Source: Carposina sasakii
Lineage: Eukaryota > Arthropoda > Insecta > Lepidoptera > Carposinidae
Length of the DNA stretch: 64,000 nucleotides
Direction of reading: 5' to 3'
NCBI GenBank assembly: GCA_014607495.2
Contig: CP053149.1
Span: 372,001 to 436,000, forward strand
The number at the start of each line of letters is the position of its first letter. The stretch's first letter is position 1. Positions 32,739-43,712 of this stretch are shown here, in pieces. The translations under genes and the position numbers were made by a program. The notes beneath the pieces are model-generated. The model had not been told where the DNA came from, did not search any database, and was given only the letters and a program-made list of their open reading frames with translations.

Positions 32739-33199
32739 TTTTCCACTAGACGACATGACAGCGACATTTCGTCATTTACTATGGGAGGCCATGTCGTAAC
32801 GTCTAGTGCAGGGGTGTCCAATATAATTTTGTGAAGGGCCAAGTTTAGTACTTTTGTAACCGTAGCGGGCCAAAAGAAATTCCCAATAGCAACGATTTAA
32901 AGTGGCACTATTAAAATATAATAAAAAGAAACTGAGCAGTTACCAAGTGGTCAACATACACGGACCGCTCTTGCAGTCAAGTATTTAGTTAGATGATAAA
33001 AATTTTACTGGACTAATATCAATGGATGTCGTCGCGGGCCAGATGAAGGGCTTATGCGGGCCGCATTGTGGCCCAAGGGCCGTATGTTGGACGGACCTGG
33101 TCTAGTGTAAAAACGAGCCATACTGATTATTACATTTCCAAAAAAGCTTCCAATGCTTAAAAAAGCCGCGGTCTTGTCGTGGTCGTATCATCTAGTGGA
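32739..33199. mobile_element. Possible outer MITE carrying the hAT MITE
   Basis: TTTTCCACTAGA (near 32739) and TCTAGTGGAAAA (near 33190) are inverted copies on either side of the hAT-type MITE. They could be the termini of an older element. No second copy exists here to test this. The 92-codon ORF at 32564-32842 spans the left edge and is not credible. Confidence 0.35.
32809..33099 (+). mobile_element. hAT-type MITE with 8-bp TSD
   Basis: Terminal CAGGGGTGTCCAA and TTGGACGGACCTG are imperfect inverted repeats. The flanks carry an exact 8-bp duplication GTCTAGTG (32801-32808 and 33100-33107). The 291-bp length, CAGGGGTGTCC-type end and 8-bp TSD are typical of non-autonomous hAT elements. The inner GGGCC-rich segments (GAAGGGCCAAGTTTAG, GCGGGCCGCATTGTGGCCC) are also partly complementary. 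Confidence 0.88.
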
Positions 33200-34070
33200 A
33201 AAACGCCCAACCACACTATCACAGCTCTACTAAATACTATTTTTCTCCTCTGTATTTCTCCTCCGTGTACACGAAACAATATGTCATACACTTGGTGGTT
33301 GGCGACTTGTTGACTATGTAATGGTATTTGTTGGATTACTGTAGCATTCAACAGTGAATTAACGAGGTTTTATTTGGTCGCTCAATATTATAAATGCTAT
33401 ACCTATACTACAGACACACACGAACAAAGTTGCGGGAGTCCGCTAGTGAAATGATATAAATGAGTGGGTGTCAGACACTATCATGACACGAGTACGTTAG
33501 ATTTGGATTACTGTAATAAAGATTACCATTATGATGAAATGGCCATAGATGATTACAATGATTTGACCATGATACTGAAATTGAACGGAACATAAAAAAT
33601 AAAAAGTGAAGGTTACCAAAAACTCTAATTTGAATTACCCACTACGAGTATTGTTCATTTAATAATCAATTTTTTCACATTAGGTACCTAGGTATAATCG
33701 TCTGCTGTTTATTCATTGACTTATAATGAAATAGGAAATGTAAACATTTGTCCTTCCTTATAAAGCGATAGGAAATCAAAATTTATTCAGTGTAAATAAT
33801 GCAGTGAAAATTCAAATAAATCTTATAGCAAACAAGTCGCCAGATGGCAGTCAGAGCACGATTTCTTTTAAATTTCATTTCAGAGCAATCCCTTGTAAAA
33901 TAAGAGCATTTGGAAAGGGAGCCCCGTTAATAAGTAAAGGGTTTGTGAAGGGCTCTGTCAAAATTGCCGTCCGTGCGTCCGTCCGGCCGTCTGTAGGGAC
34001 TGCGCCACTTCGAAGCTGTTTTCCTAGCTTACAGACTTCAACTTTTAAAAATGGTACCTATAGAGCAAAC

Positions 34071-34082
34071 TGTATTAAGCCT
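34071..34082. repeat. PLE target-site duplication, left
   Basis: TGTATTAAGCCT, exactly repeated at 37112-37123. Confidence 0.95.
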
Positions 34083-34105
34083 TCACTATGGGTGCGCCCA
34101 CCACC
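34083..34105. repeat. PLE terminal inverted repeat, left
   Basis: TCACTATGGGTGCGCC plus CACCACC, the inverse of 37047-37069. Confidence 0.9.
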
Positions 34106-34259
34106 GGGCCCTACACCCTCCACTGACCCTCGGATCTGATAACTCATAATTGCGACAACAGGCACTTGCACTAACTACAATCGCCATGAGAAACCAGACC
34201 CGAGCACCTAGCATGCAAGACGATACATTGCACCATTCCGAAATCAAAAACTAGATAAA

Positions 34260-34304
34260 TAATCTACATATGTTTCGCCAACAACCGTGGCATCCTCAGG
34301 ATTA
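34260..34304 (-). ncRNA. Hammerhead ribozyme in the full-length PLE
   Basis: On the minus strand: TAATC, CTGAGGA, GCCA...TGGC, GAAA, ACATATGT, A, GATTA. It is identical in core to 9301-9345 and lies about 180-220 bases from the 3' end of the element, in the sense of the RT ORF. Confidence 0.8.
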
Positions 34305-34643
34305 TAGAAATTAATAAATTAGTAAACCACTAATTATTATAAACCTCTAAAACCCAACACATTACTTACACAGAATTAACTACCCTCTACTAAGTATTAA
34401 AAAATATATAAATAATTACCCACCATATTATTTATATGTCAAATAAATATATACTATTTGTGCACACAAACCAAATAGTATTGGGTGAATTAATTAAATT
34501 TAAATGAAAAAATTCAAAAATTCACCAAAATATTGATAAATTAGTAAAGAAAAACAAGGATGTATGCAACAACATATTCCATTGCCTACAAAAACAAAAA
34601 TTGTTATTGACATTGACAAGCCACTACATTCTAAGGTTACTGT

Positions 34644-37064
34644 TTATTTATTTATTCTAGCCAATGAGTTTAATAGCGGAGACGAAAATTCAACCTGTTC
34701 ATTTAAAAGGTTTACACCAGAATATTTGGCTTTCAAAATCTCCAACTGTTCCAAAATAGATAGACGAATGCCCTTTTCACACGTATACAGACTAACAAAA
34801 CTGTGGTCATCTGGAATTTTATGATTTGAAACTAACAAGTGTTTGGCAAAATGTGATTTTTCAGGGAAATTGTTCCTATAAGCTGCCAAATGTTCTTGGT
34901 ATCTAATCTTGAAGTTACGACCCGTTTGACCTATATAAACAGAATTACAGTCAGGACAGTGCAAGCTATAAACTCCTGATTTTTTATCAATTGGTAATAT
35001 TTGTTTTGTGTTAATTAATCTATTTAAAGAATTAAAAGTCTTAAAAGCCACCAAGATGTTTTGTTTTTTCAATGATTTTGCAATCATTTCTGAGATATAG
35101 CCAAAATATGGTAAACTACCAGTATAAATATTTGTAATCTCCTCTATTTTTGGGTACAACATTTGTTTAACCAAAATGTTTTTCTTTTTATCAATGAGGT
35201 TATAAATTAGTTGTGCACTATATCCATTTGATCTGGCTATTTGTATAATAGTATTTATTTCTTTAACATAATTAAAGTTATTAAGCGGTAATGTTACTAA
35301 CCTGTGTATCATTGATTTGTATGCTGCTAGCTTATGTTGCCATGGATGGAAAGAATCAATTGGAATAGTTACATCCGTATGTGTTGGTTTCCGGTAAACT
35401 GAAAAATCATGATAATCTCCCAATCTAGTAATAGTTACATCTAAAAAATTTATACTATTGTTTATTTCTTGTTCTATTTTAAATTTAATCTTAGGATGTT
35501 TTGTGTTAAGGACGTTAACAAAAAGATGAAACTGCCTAACTGTGCCTGTCCAACATAAGATGATATCATCAACATATCTAAAATAATATTTTATATGATT
35601 ATTACTATTAACAATATATTCATTTTCAAACCAATCCATAAATATATCGGCTAAAAGAGGTGAAAGCGGAGAACCCATAGTAAGACCATCCTTTTGTATG
35701 TAATATGTACTATTATAGCAGAAATAATTCTGGCTCATACAAAGTCTAGTTAAGGTAATAAGATTATCTGCCTCCATTGGATTAAGTTTAACTTTTTTAC
35801 ACCAAGTTTTAATAATATTTAAACATTCCTTGTAAGGAACATTTGTAAACAAACTCTCAACATCTAAAGAAAATAATTTGGAATTTGTTGATAATTTAAT
35901 ATTTTTAATTTTATCTATTAAATTTAGACTATTATTGACACTATATTTGGGTGTAAATTGAATTTTTTCCTTTATAATGTCATTCAGAAATTTTGCTAAT
36001 TTATAAGCTGGAGCTCCAATATATGAAACGACTGGCCTTAATGGTATATTATCTTTATGAATTTTTGGTAAACCATATAACAATGGTGTTACTGGGTTCA
36101 TAGGAATATAACGTTCCTTTAAATAAGCAGAATTTTTTGGAAAAATATATTCAGCAGAAGTAATACATTGCTTTAATTGTGCATGGAATTTCTTAGTTGG
36201 ATCAAATGGTAATATTTGAAATTCATCTGTATCGAGGATTTCCATTATCTTACTATGATACACCTCATGCTTCATTATTACCAAAGTATTACCCTTGTCC
36301 GCTTTACTAATTAAAAGATTATTATGATTTATTTTAAGTTGTATAGATTTATATATTTTAGAAAAGTGTGTATGATGATTATAATTACTAAAATTATTCA
36401 ATGTATTATTTTGTAAAGACCTCATCTCGCCGGCCAAAACACTTTTGCCAATGGTATCCACTTTATTTCTTACTAATGTTATCTCAGTGTCCACTGCCAA
36501 ACGTTCAAAAGATTTGTAGGAAATGTCTTTTGGTGGGCAAAATTTCAATCCCTTCATCAACAACCCCATTTCCTGATTTGAGAAATTAATGTCAGAAAGA
36601 TTTTTAACTCTTGGATAAAATTTATGTGTACTTATGTTAGGTGGACTTATGTTATTAGAACCTTTATCATAAATGTATTTTAAATGAATTAAACGTTTAA
36701 TTTTTTGAGACTGTGTATTAAATTTATTCTGACCTGCAAAATGGGCAAAGTCCCTAGCTTTCTGGTCTAAAAGATCAAACTCAACTGGATGAAGCTTAAA
36801 AGCCAATTCCATGTGCAAAACCTTTAAGTGTATTTTTAAATTATCTGTAGTAAAATACCAATATTTAATTTCTTGTGATAGCCAAATTTGTTGTGCTTTA
36901 TAAATTGCAAATTTAGATTGTCTATTATTTACCCCAGAACGAATACTAATATAATTTGGAATAACTTTATGGTACTTACATTGTTTATTAAACCAGATAT
37001 TCTGCCTAGCAATGCGCTGTGCTTCTAAAAGTTTGATGTATAATTTGGTGGTGGGCGCACCCAT
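34644..37064 (-). CDS. Penelope-like reverse transcriptase with GIY-YIG endonuclease
   Basis: One unbroken 806-residue protein, about normal length for the family. It copies the element RNA into DNA at a nicked chromosomal target in the nucleus. RT domain: LISKADKGNTLVIM at 251-264, the PLE-typical YGLPKIHK at 330-337, LRPVVSYIGAPAYKLA at 342-357, motif A SLDVESLFTNVP with catalytic D401, motif B MGSPLSPLLA at 463-472, motif C YVDD at 497-500 (catalytic D499 and D500), and YRKPTHTD at 557-564. C-terminal GIY-YIG endonuclease: GVY at 697-699, VYIGQTGR at 709-716, R721, H725 and the probable catalytic E772. CPDC at 703-706 with H738/H742/H748 resembles the zinc-finger insert of PLE endonucleases. 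All key residues that I can check are present. The Met codon lies 47 bases from the element end, within the terminal inverted repeat, and residues 1-6 (MGAPTT) come from it. No splice sites are needed. Confidence 0.96.
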   Translation of the reverse strand: MGAPTTKLYIKLLEAQRIARQNIWFNKQCKYHKVIPNYISIRSGVNNRQSKFAIYKAQQIWLSQEIKYWYFTTDNLKIHLKVLHMELAFKLHPVEFDLLDQKARDFAHFAGQNKFNTQSQKIKRLIHLKYIYDKGSNNISPPNISTHKFYPRVKNLSDINFSNQEMGLLMKGLKFCPPKDISYKSFERLAVDTEITLVRNKVDTIGKSVLAGEMRSLQNNTLNNFSNYNHHTHFSKIYKSIQLKINHNNLLISKADKGNTLVIMKHEVYHSKIMEILDTDEFQILPFDPTKKFHAQLKQCITSAEYIFPKNSAYLKERYIPMNPVTPLLYGLPKIHKDNIPLRPVVSYIGAPAYKLAKFLNDIIKEKIQFTPKYSVNNSLNLIDKIKNIKLSTNSKLFSLDVESLFTNVPYKECLNIIKTWCKKVKLNPMEADNLITLTRLCMSQNYFCYNSTYYIQKDGLTMGSPLSPLLADIFMDWFENEYIVNSNNHIKYYFRYVDDIILCWTGTVRQFHLFVNVLNTKHPKIKFKIEQEINNSINFLDVTITRLGDYHDFSVYRKPTHTDVTIPIDSFHPWQHKLAAYKSMIHRLVTLPLNNFNYVKEINTIIQIARSNGYSAQLIYNLIDKKKNILVKQMLYPKIEEITNIYTGSLPYFGYISEMIAKSLKKQNILVAFKTFNSLNRLINTKQILPIDKKSGVYSLHCPDCNSVYIGQTGRNFKIRYQEHLAAYRNNFPEKSHFAKHLLVSNHKIPDDHSFVSLYTCEKGIRLSILEQLEILKAKYSGVNLLNEQVEFSSPLLNSLARINK

Positions 37065-37069
37065 AGTGA
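37047..37069. repeat. PLE terminal inverted repeat, right, containing the start codon
   Basis: Exact inverse of 34083-34105. The RT start codon is at 37062-37064 on the minus strand. Confidence 0.9.
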
Positions 37070-37111
37070 ATGTTTGAACTTCCGAATTGTAACGCCTAAT
37101 ACAATTTCATT

Positions 37112-37123
37112 TGTATTAAGCCT
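37112..37123. repeat. PLE target-site duplication, right
   Basis: TGTATTAAGCCT, identical to 34071-34082. Confidence 0.95.
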
Positions 37124-37860
37124 GTTTATCTTTATTTCTTTGAAAAATTTAAATTTTTCGTTCAACGTATATGAATAAGGTTTTCAGGGTTGTATTCGTA
37201 CGTTTTATTTATTTTGTAGTTATTTATTCAATGAATACGAATAAAGTCTTTTAGGACAATCGAAATATGACCTATTGTGTACCGCCAAGATGACCAAGCG
37301 AAGTGTAAGGGCACTATCTACCTTTTCTCGAAACTATTCATTTTTAAAAATAAATTTTGCTTCAAATGTCTCATGTCGCACAGATGAGACAGAGGGTCTC
37401 CACAGTAGCCATTGGCTAGTTCTTGTAGCTAACTGTACCCTCTGTAGCGACCAATCCTACCTCCATATTTACCAAGGTAGAAAAGTACGTTTTAATGGAT
37501 GAAAGAGAATACAATTAACATAGAAAGTAGACTTTGTTAATTAAATTTTTTAATACAAATTGTAATATTTATCTGATACTTTTGCGGTAAAATGGCTAGT
37601 CCCTTTACTTATATATTACATGTATAATGCAAAACCGTTGATTAATAATGAATAGTACTCATTCTATACATATATAAAAGCTGACTGTAATGGTAGATAG
37701 GTAACGTTATGAAATGTAGCTAGTTTAACAAATTCAAATTACAATTATCGGACCAACACTAAATTTATTATTCGTAAAAATTTTAAACATCAAAATCCCT
37801 CATTACCCGAAATAACCTTTGTTATTTCACTTTAAATAATAAAACAAACATTATCTCTCC

Positions 37861-38080
37861 AGCGGTAAAACCGGAGTGTAATTTAAAATGGCAGCAGCGG
37901 AATCGTTTGAGCATTACCGGACTAAAACTATCATGTTTCATGGCGGAGGTCAACGAGTGCCGAAACAATACTTCAATCTGAGGTCTCGAAAATATCAGGT
38001 AACAGCGGAACGTGCCCGAACGCGGGTGGAAGGTCAGGTACCTGTTACACCTAAAGTTTTTCCTCCTCCTTTATGAAATT
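37861..38080 (+). other. Unrecognised 62-codon frame, possible small exon
   Basis: The ATG has an acceptable context (AAAATGGC), and the 62 codons have balanced composition unlike the AT-rich chance frames around. A donor-like CAGGTAACA lies inside at about 37996. No domain is recognised. It could be an exon, a small gene or chance. Confidence 0.15.
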
Positions 38081-41000
38081 AAGGGTTTATGTTTTACATA
38101 CATAAATAAAAATATGCTTAATATACTCAGTTGTTATTGTTGAAATGAGGTAGTTAAAACAGCAGTACTAAGATATCCCATATCCACATTTATGGGGAGA
38201 GATGTTATGATTAATGACAAAATGACCTAATGAGAGATTACATTAGAGACCCTTGATTTTTAACCAATTCAAATATAAAGTATATAATATTTATGCAACA
38301 ACTGCCTCCAAAATAAATGGAAATAATTAACAAAAACATTTTGACGAGGAGCTTTTTGTTTTTGATGGAGTTCAACCGCTGCTGTCAGCTTACCGACAGG
38401 TGTTCGGGAACCAACGTCTCTGCCTTCCCCAAATGCAGGGCCTGTTTCATGTACATATATCCCGTAGTAATATGGCTCACTTGTAGTAAAGGCTAAATCA
38501 AGATTTAAGGCCCACTTGCAGTATAATTATGTTTTTAATAGTTACGAGCATATATTGCCAACTTGCCATTGAGGAAAGGCTGTCATGTACGTAAACGTAT
38601 GCTAATTCTCGATTTTCTTAAATCAAGATTTACGCATTTACTTCAAGTAGGTCTAGCACATGAACTATTTCTGTTTATAAAAAAATGATTCAATCCATTC
38701 CAATTTTCTATCCTAATTTTCTTAGGAAATTATGTGTTTTTTGCCTATTTAAAAGTAAAACTAAAGTGTTTTCATATAGGTTATGAAACTCGGGCTACTG
38801 TCAAATTAAGCTGTAAGTTCATACTAAGTTTACTCGGCTAGTGCTTGTTAAAGTTAATGACGGTCACAGGTGTGTCTTTATGTAGGCTCTTTATAGTATG
38901 ATACTTCGTTGAGAAATTTTTTACATCATTAAAAAAAAACAGTAACTCTCTCGTCGCCCATGAGTAGGTAATATTAAAAGATTATTTTATAAGTTTAAGG
39001 GCCCGACACTGAAAAGTGTTAATAAAGAAAATCACGAAAAAATACATTATAAATTCTTTGTCCGCAATTATTGACTTACAGTTCAACGCAAAGTTTAAAC
39101 CGCTGATCCTTGAGATTTGTGGAGAGTGTGATCCAGGTATGACGTAGACATCCAATACAGCAATGACTTTCCGAAATTCCCACGAAAATAGGAAAACTTT
39201 TATATTAACTGTTCTTAATGTTACCGCGTAACACATTATTATTTATTTATGTTAGGTCAAATGAAAACTAAAATTCTAAAATAGAACTACCTATTCCATG
39301 CTTTCATTATAAGCACACCGAAATAACTTTGTACAAAAGTGCACATCCATTCCGTCCGAGCTTAAGTACGTACACTCATAAAATCTAAAATTCGCCCGAA
39401 AGCATTATAATTCGTACTCGCAAACCAGGCCGGAATAATGCGAGTGCAGTATTCAAAGTTATGGAGAATGGTCATGTGTTTAGTCTCAGCATCTTTCTGA
39501 TATACAGCATAGCCAAACTGCATAAAGTGAAGTTATGGAAAACTGCAGAATATTAGACGTACAGTGCGCTTGCGCTGGTGTGCAATTAGGTGAATAATGC
39601 CGGATAAACATTGCGATTTGCTTGAAGAAATTCCTTGGGATTAGCTCGCCCCTGTGAAGTCTGTGTAACAGTGTGATATTACAATATTATTCAATGTTAA
39701 TGCAATAAAGAAATGATTGTAGACGAATTCAGGTAAAAAATATGACTTACTCTTATAAACTACAGCTATGGTATAAATTTTTTGGTATTAACCTAACTAA
39801 GCTATACACACTATATAGTGTACAATAACTACCTTTTTACCGACCAGAATACTTAGATCTTGCGATGCATTAAAGCAAGCTAAATAGTTTAATAAATAAG
39901 AATCGATATCGCAGCTCTATGTAGGAAGGAATAAATGGAATACTGTTGAAGCTAATAAAAATAAACAAAATATCCACATAACCGTCCCAGAGTCGGATGC
40001 TGTTGACTTAAACCACATTTAATAACATGACGTAGAATGCAAGTGTACCGCACGTCCGCCGCACGCGGTCGCAGGCCCTCTGGCCTCCCGCCAGCACACT
40101 CAGCACTGATTAAGATTTTCAAACGAATAACGCGGCAGTTTTTTCATCTCATGAATAATTGATACGGTGGAAACGTTTGCCGGGAAGAGTTTTAATTTAG
40201 CTCGCCGACGGCGTTAACTCTTTATCTGAGCTAAGAAACGGAAAATGAGTAAGAATTAAAGGGTTTTTGTCCCCGTTTATCACTACACAATTTACATAGA
40301 CTGATTGTCTAATTTAAAGAGTTTCGAATCGTTCCCCTGAAGGTTCTTATATATCTTTTTTCAGTGCTATTCATCAATTACGTTCTTATTACGTCCTCAT
40401 ACGCCTACAGGCAATAAGGAGGCCGATATAAAAGGAAAAGAAATACTGATCGCGGAATTATAACATCCATTGGTGGAGGTACGTGACAATCACGCTGAAT
40501 GCCATCCCGGGTACAGGACTCCACACATCCTGTCTCATCCTCAGTGTACTGATTTTGAGGGCTTAGTGTAGTTGGCTGTGAGGCTGGTATACCTAGTTAC
40601 GCTCGGGACGCGAATTCGCATTCGGGATTTATCGCCCATGCGTGATTGTCGGGCCGATGAAAAAATTATGTTGAGTGCGATTTGCATTTCCGTATTACGT
40701 CGCAATAGAGTCAGGAGTGCTGAATATTCATTGTGCTGAATGCTGAACGTCTCTCGACGTCGTATAGAATGAGATAACAATGCTCCTGTTCTGATATCGA
40801 TGAGTTGATATTGTTATGAATAATTTTGTCTTTGTTTTGGATCTTTTTTGAATGCATCAAATAATTCTGTGACGTAATACCGTATCTACACGGAATTCTA
40901 AGACAGACTTACTTTTTTATTTATTTTATCTATCTTATCTTATTGTTTATATTAATTGGTAGTATTTTAATCTTAGATTAATGATAGGTCTTCGCTCCGC

Positions 41001-41370
41001 CGAAATCATTATTCTAAGATTTTAATTGAATATATCGGTCACATAAATGAGAATGTAACTCTTTCTAACCACACATGTACATCCTGCTACCTCATTACTA
41101 AAACACAAATTACCACAATAGCAAAGCTATTTGGTATACCTAACTAAGGTAAGATAGGTAGACTTGCTGAGACACAGGCTAATTTTTATCTTATATGCAG
41201 CATGTTATGTATTTTTGCTGTATTGTCCGCTCATTCTGATCTCGAATAAAATTTATTACTACAGGTAGTAAACATCTTGCCCAAATCAGTTTGATACGAT
41301 CTATCCTCTTCCTTGTTCATATTTTAAAACAGACTATTCCAAGTTTTTCGCCGTTAAACAAGATCTACAG
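38081..41370. other. Long stretch with no recognised gene or repeat
   Basis: Scattered non-repetitive patches of moderate GC occur at about 40040-40260. Frames at 38982 and 40541 have no domain. Nothing I can support. Confidence 0.4.
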
Positions 41371-41374
41371 TTTA

Positions 41375-41535
41375 TTGCACCGCAAGGGCCCCCGAACTGA
41401 GGCCCCTTCGCATTTTGCCCCTTGGGCACCGGTGGCAGCGGGGCCCCTTAATGAATATCCCGGATTAATTAGCGCGTTCCACGTTAATTGCATTTTAAAT
41501 TGCCGCCGCGTCGCCGACGGCCATAGTTATGGTAT
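41375..41535. other. GC-rich non-repetitive island
   Basis: Contains CACCGCAAGGGCCCCCGAAC, GGATTAATTAGCGCGTTCC and GCCGCCGCGTCGCCGACGG. The mix of TAATTA cores with CpG-rich DNA is often seen in insect developmental enhancers. No experimental basis here. Confidence 0.3.
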
Positions 41536-41582
41536 ACCTTAGTCGGAATAACAGTCGGAAGACTGTTTGTGTTTTTATTATT

Positions 41583-41930
41583 GAACTAGTGGACGCCCGC
41601 GACTCCGTCCGCGTGGACTACAGAATAAACAAAATGTGGAAATTATCCGGGATAAAAACATTTTCCCGGGATATAAAAGTAGCCTAAATGTTAAGTGGGA
41701 CCTATCACAATATATTCCTGAAAACTACATCGAAATCGGTTCAGCGGTTTCTGAGATTAGCGTGCACAAACGCACAGACAAACAGGTAATAATTCGAAAA
41801 ATGATACTTTTGGGTACTATTGCGTTGATAAAGGTCTCCTATAATATTTTTTCTCATATATCTTCCATGTACAGACAGCAATCCGTTATATTTTTTTTAT
41901 ATGTATATAGATATAGAAGATTAAGAATAG
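41583..41930 (+). repeat. Dispersed repeat G, copy 5
   Basis: CTAGTGGACGCCCGCGACTC to TTTTTTTATATGTATATAGA, with all internal blocks. The SINE S2 copy lies a few bases further on. The 99-codon ORF is translated repeat. Confidence 0.85.
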
Positions 41931-41940
41931 TCTAAAATTA

Positions 41941-42045
41941 TTAATAAAGAAAATGGAAAAAATTCTTCACCCGGGTGGGAATCGAACCCACGACCTCTGC
42001 ATTCCGCGTGCCAGCGCTCTCACGACTGAGCCACCGGGTCAATTA
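41941..42045 (-). mobile_element. tRNA-like SINE (family S2)
   Basis: On the minus strand: acceptor-like GACCCGG, D-arm GCTC...GAGC, a middle CTGGCACGCGGAATGCAG whose stem does not close properly, T-arm GTGGG TTCGATT CCCAC, acceptor 3' side CCGGGTG, then GAAGAATTTTTTCCATTTTC. The faulty anticodon stem and the shared tail with 15651 and 58920 show a SINE and not a working tRNA gene. The A and B boxes look usable by RNA polymerase III. Confidence 0.75.
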
Positions 42046-42456
42046 AGAATAAGAATTAAGAATAGTCTGTTTATGTATCTAAAGTCCGAGGTTTCCAATC
42101 ATCAGATAACCTATCTAAAGGACAAATTTGATGCTGTCTTTCTCTAACTTGATCAAGATAGAGTCAGGGTCAACTTTATCCTTCAGATAGATAATCTGAC
42201 AATAGGGATGTTTACGGTTTTTTTATTTGTATTAATATTGAAAGATCTGGGGGAGGTTTACGGTTTAATAAAATAAAATAAAAATATCTGCGAAAGAAAA
42301 ACTTCGCTAGCGTGAAAACTTTCCGGGATATAACGATTTCAAAATCACAATTTCAAACTTGTCAAAAAACGCTCCATACAAACGGCTACCACAATTATGA
42401 CGTCACTCTATCAGTAACTTGTACGCGCGTAAAAGAAATTTTGTTATACAGCTATA

Positions 42457-42832
42457 CAGGATGTTTTTTTGTGGCCACCTTTAACGAAGGGTACGTATTC
42501 TATACATGGAATAAAGTAAGTTTATGCCAAAAAAAATGCTGGGATTTTTTTTTTTTTTTAAATTTTTAAATTCCTTGATCGTGCGAAATTTATAGTGTCT
42601 AGTGTTTATGTTAGTTTTTTTATAGACAGATATTAATTATTTTTCGTGAAAAAATCCTGCTACGCGCGTCTATGTGCATTTATGCAGAAAAACGCAGTCT
42701 ATTTACTCAACTTTGGACCCTAATATTTTGGAAACCAGACACTTCCCAGGTATGCTTCCATGGAGTAAAATGATCGTGATGATGAGGAGATTCCGTAGTT
42801 TTCGGGAACGTTGACGACCAAAAATCATCCTG
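42457..42832 (+). mobile_element. MITE B, intact copy
   Basis: CAGGATG to CATCCTG, flanked by TA on both sides. It matches 29914-30295 almost throughout. Confidence 0.9.
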
Positions 42833-43712
42833 TATTAAATGTTGCGTTTATAAATTATGGTAACTAAACAAAAGTTGTTGTAAAAGATGCAGGTGGTCAT
42901 GTGATGTAGTAATTTTCAATTAATTTCACCTTTGAAAAATGGACTTGCTCACTTAACTTTGAAGGCTTATCTACCTTATTTGGACACTTAATTAAAATGT
43001 AGTAGTTTTTAAGTTTGTCATAGAAATTTCTACCCTTGTGTTCTTAATAAACAAACACATTGCTGTCAAAAATAGATGGCGTTACTTTTTAAAATGTTAT
43101 TTTACAGATAGGTATGATTTTGATGATTTATTCTGATAAGCATAAAATGTCATTAAAATTTAACGATAGTAAACATCCCTATTGAAGTAATCGGCCCTAA
43201 GTACTACAAATGTCAAAGTGACACAGTAATAGACTATAGAATTGTATGATGCTATCGCCTACGCACGTAACTTACATAATATTTTCTTAATTATGTCATT
43301 CGTAACATAACATGTATGTACATAAATATATAGTCCCGTCCATTATTCAAAAAGGGTAAGCGATGTGCATCGGGGAAAAATCCATCTGATACTCGTATAT
43401 TATATATAGCTATACTATCACATAAAATAATCTACTAGGTACTAAACTTGAGTTTAAGCTTTAGTATTATACAGGTTTCCGTAGAGAATATATTAATATT
43501 TACTATACCGAATCGATCATAGAAACGTTGGTGATCAAAGCTCCCACTGTCATTTCCGCTCTGTAGCTATGTACGTATTATTCTGAATGCCTCCAGATAT
43601 TCCGTATTTCCTCGTAACCTAAAGCACTTCAATCAGAGCCGTTTGACACACATAGAATACATCAAACTCAACACTAAGTACTTATACCTACCTGTCCAGT
43701 ACAACAATGAGT

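Larger units (their letters stand above)
34083..37111 (-). mobile_element. Apparently full-length Penelope-like retroelement
   Basis: A 3029-bp element between perfect 12-bp duplications. Reading on the minus strand: a 47-base leader (37111-37065), the 806-codon ORF (37064-34644), then about 560 bases of 3' region with a hammerhead ribozyme and a terminus ending GCGCACCCATAGTGA. The first 23 bases of the plus-strand left end (34083-34105) are the exact inverse of 37047-37069, so the ends form a terminal inverted repeat with 42 extra bases outside it on the ORF side. The intact ORF and perfect TSD suggest a recent insertion. Its 5' end agrees with that of the copy at 9081, so it is not simply 5'-truncated. 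Confidence 0.95.

Noticed and set aside
32564..32842. 92-codon minus-strand ORF
   Set aside because: It crosses the edge of a hAT-type MITE and its target duplication, so it cannot be an ancestral gene.
34564..34824. 86-codon plus-strand ORF over the PLE 3' end
   Set aside because: Opposite-strand shadow of the reverse-transcriptase ORF and its 3' region.
41941..42045. A functional tRNA gene on the minus strand
   Set aside because: The anticodon stem does not pair, and the module and tail recur at three other places, so it is a SINE.
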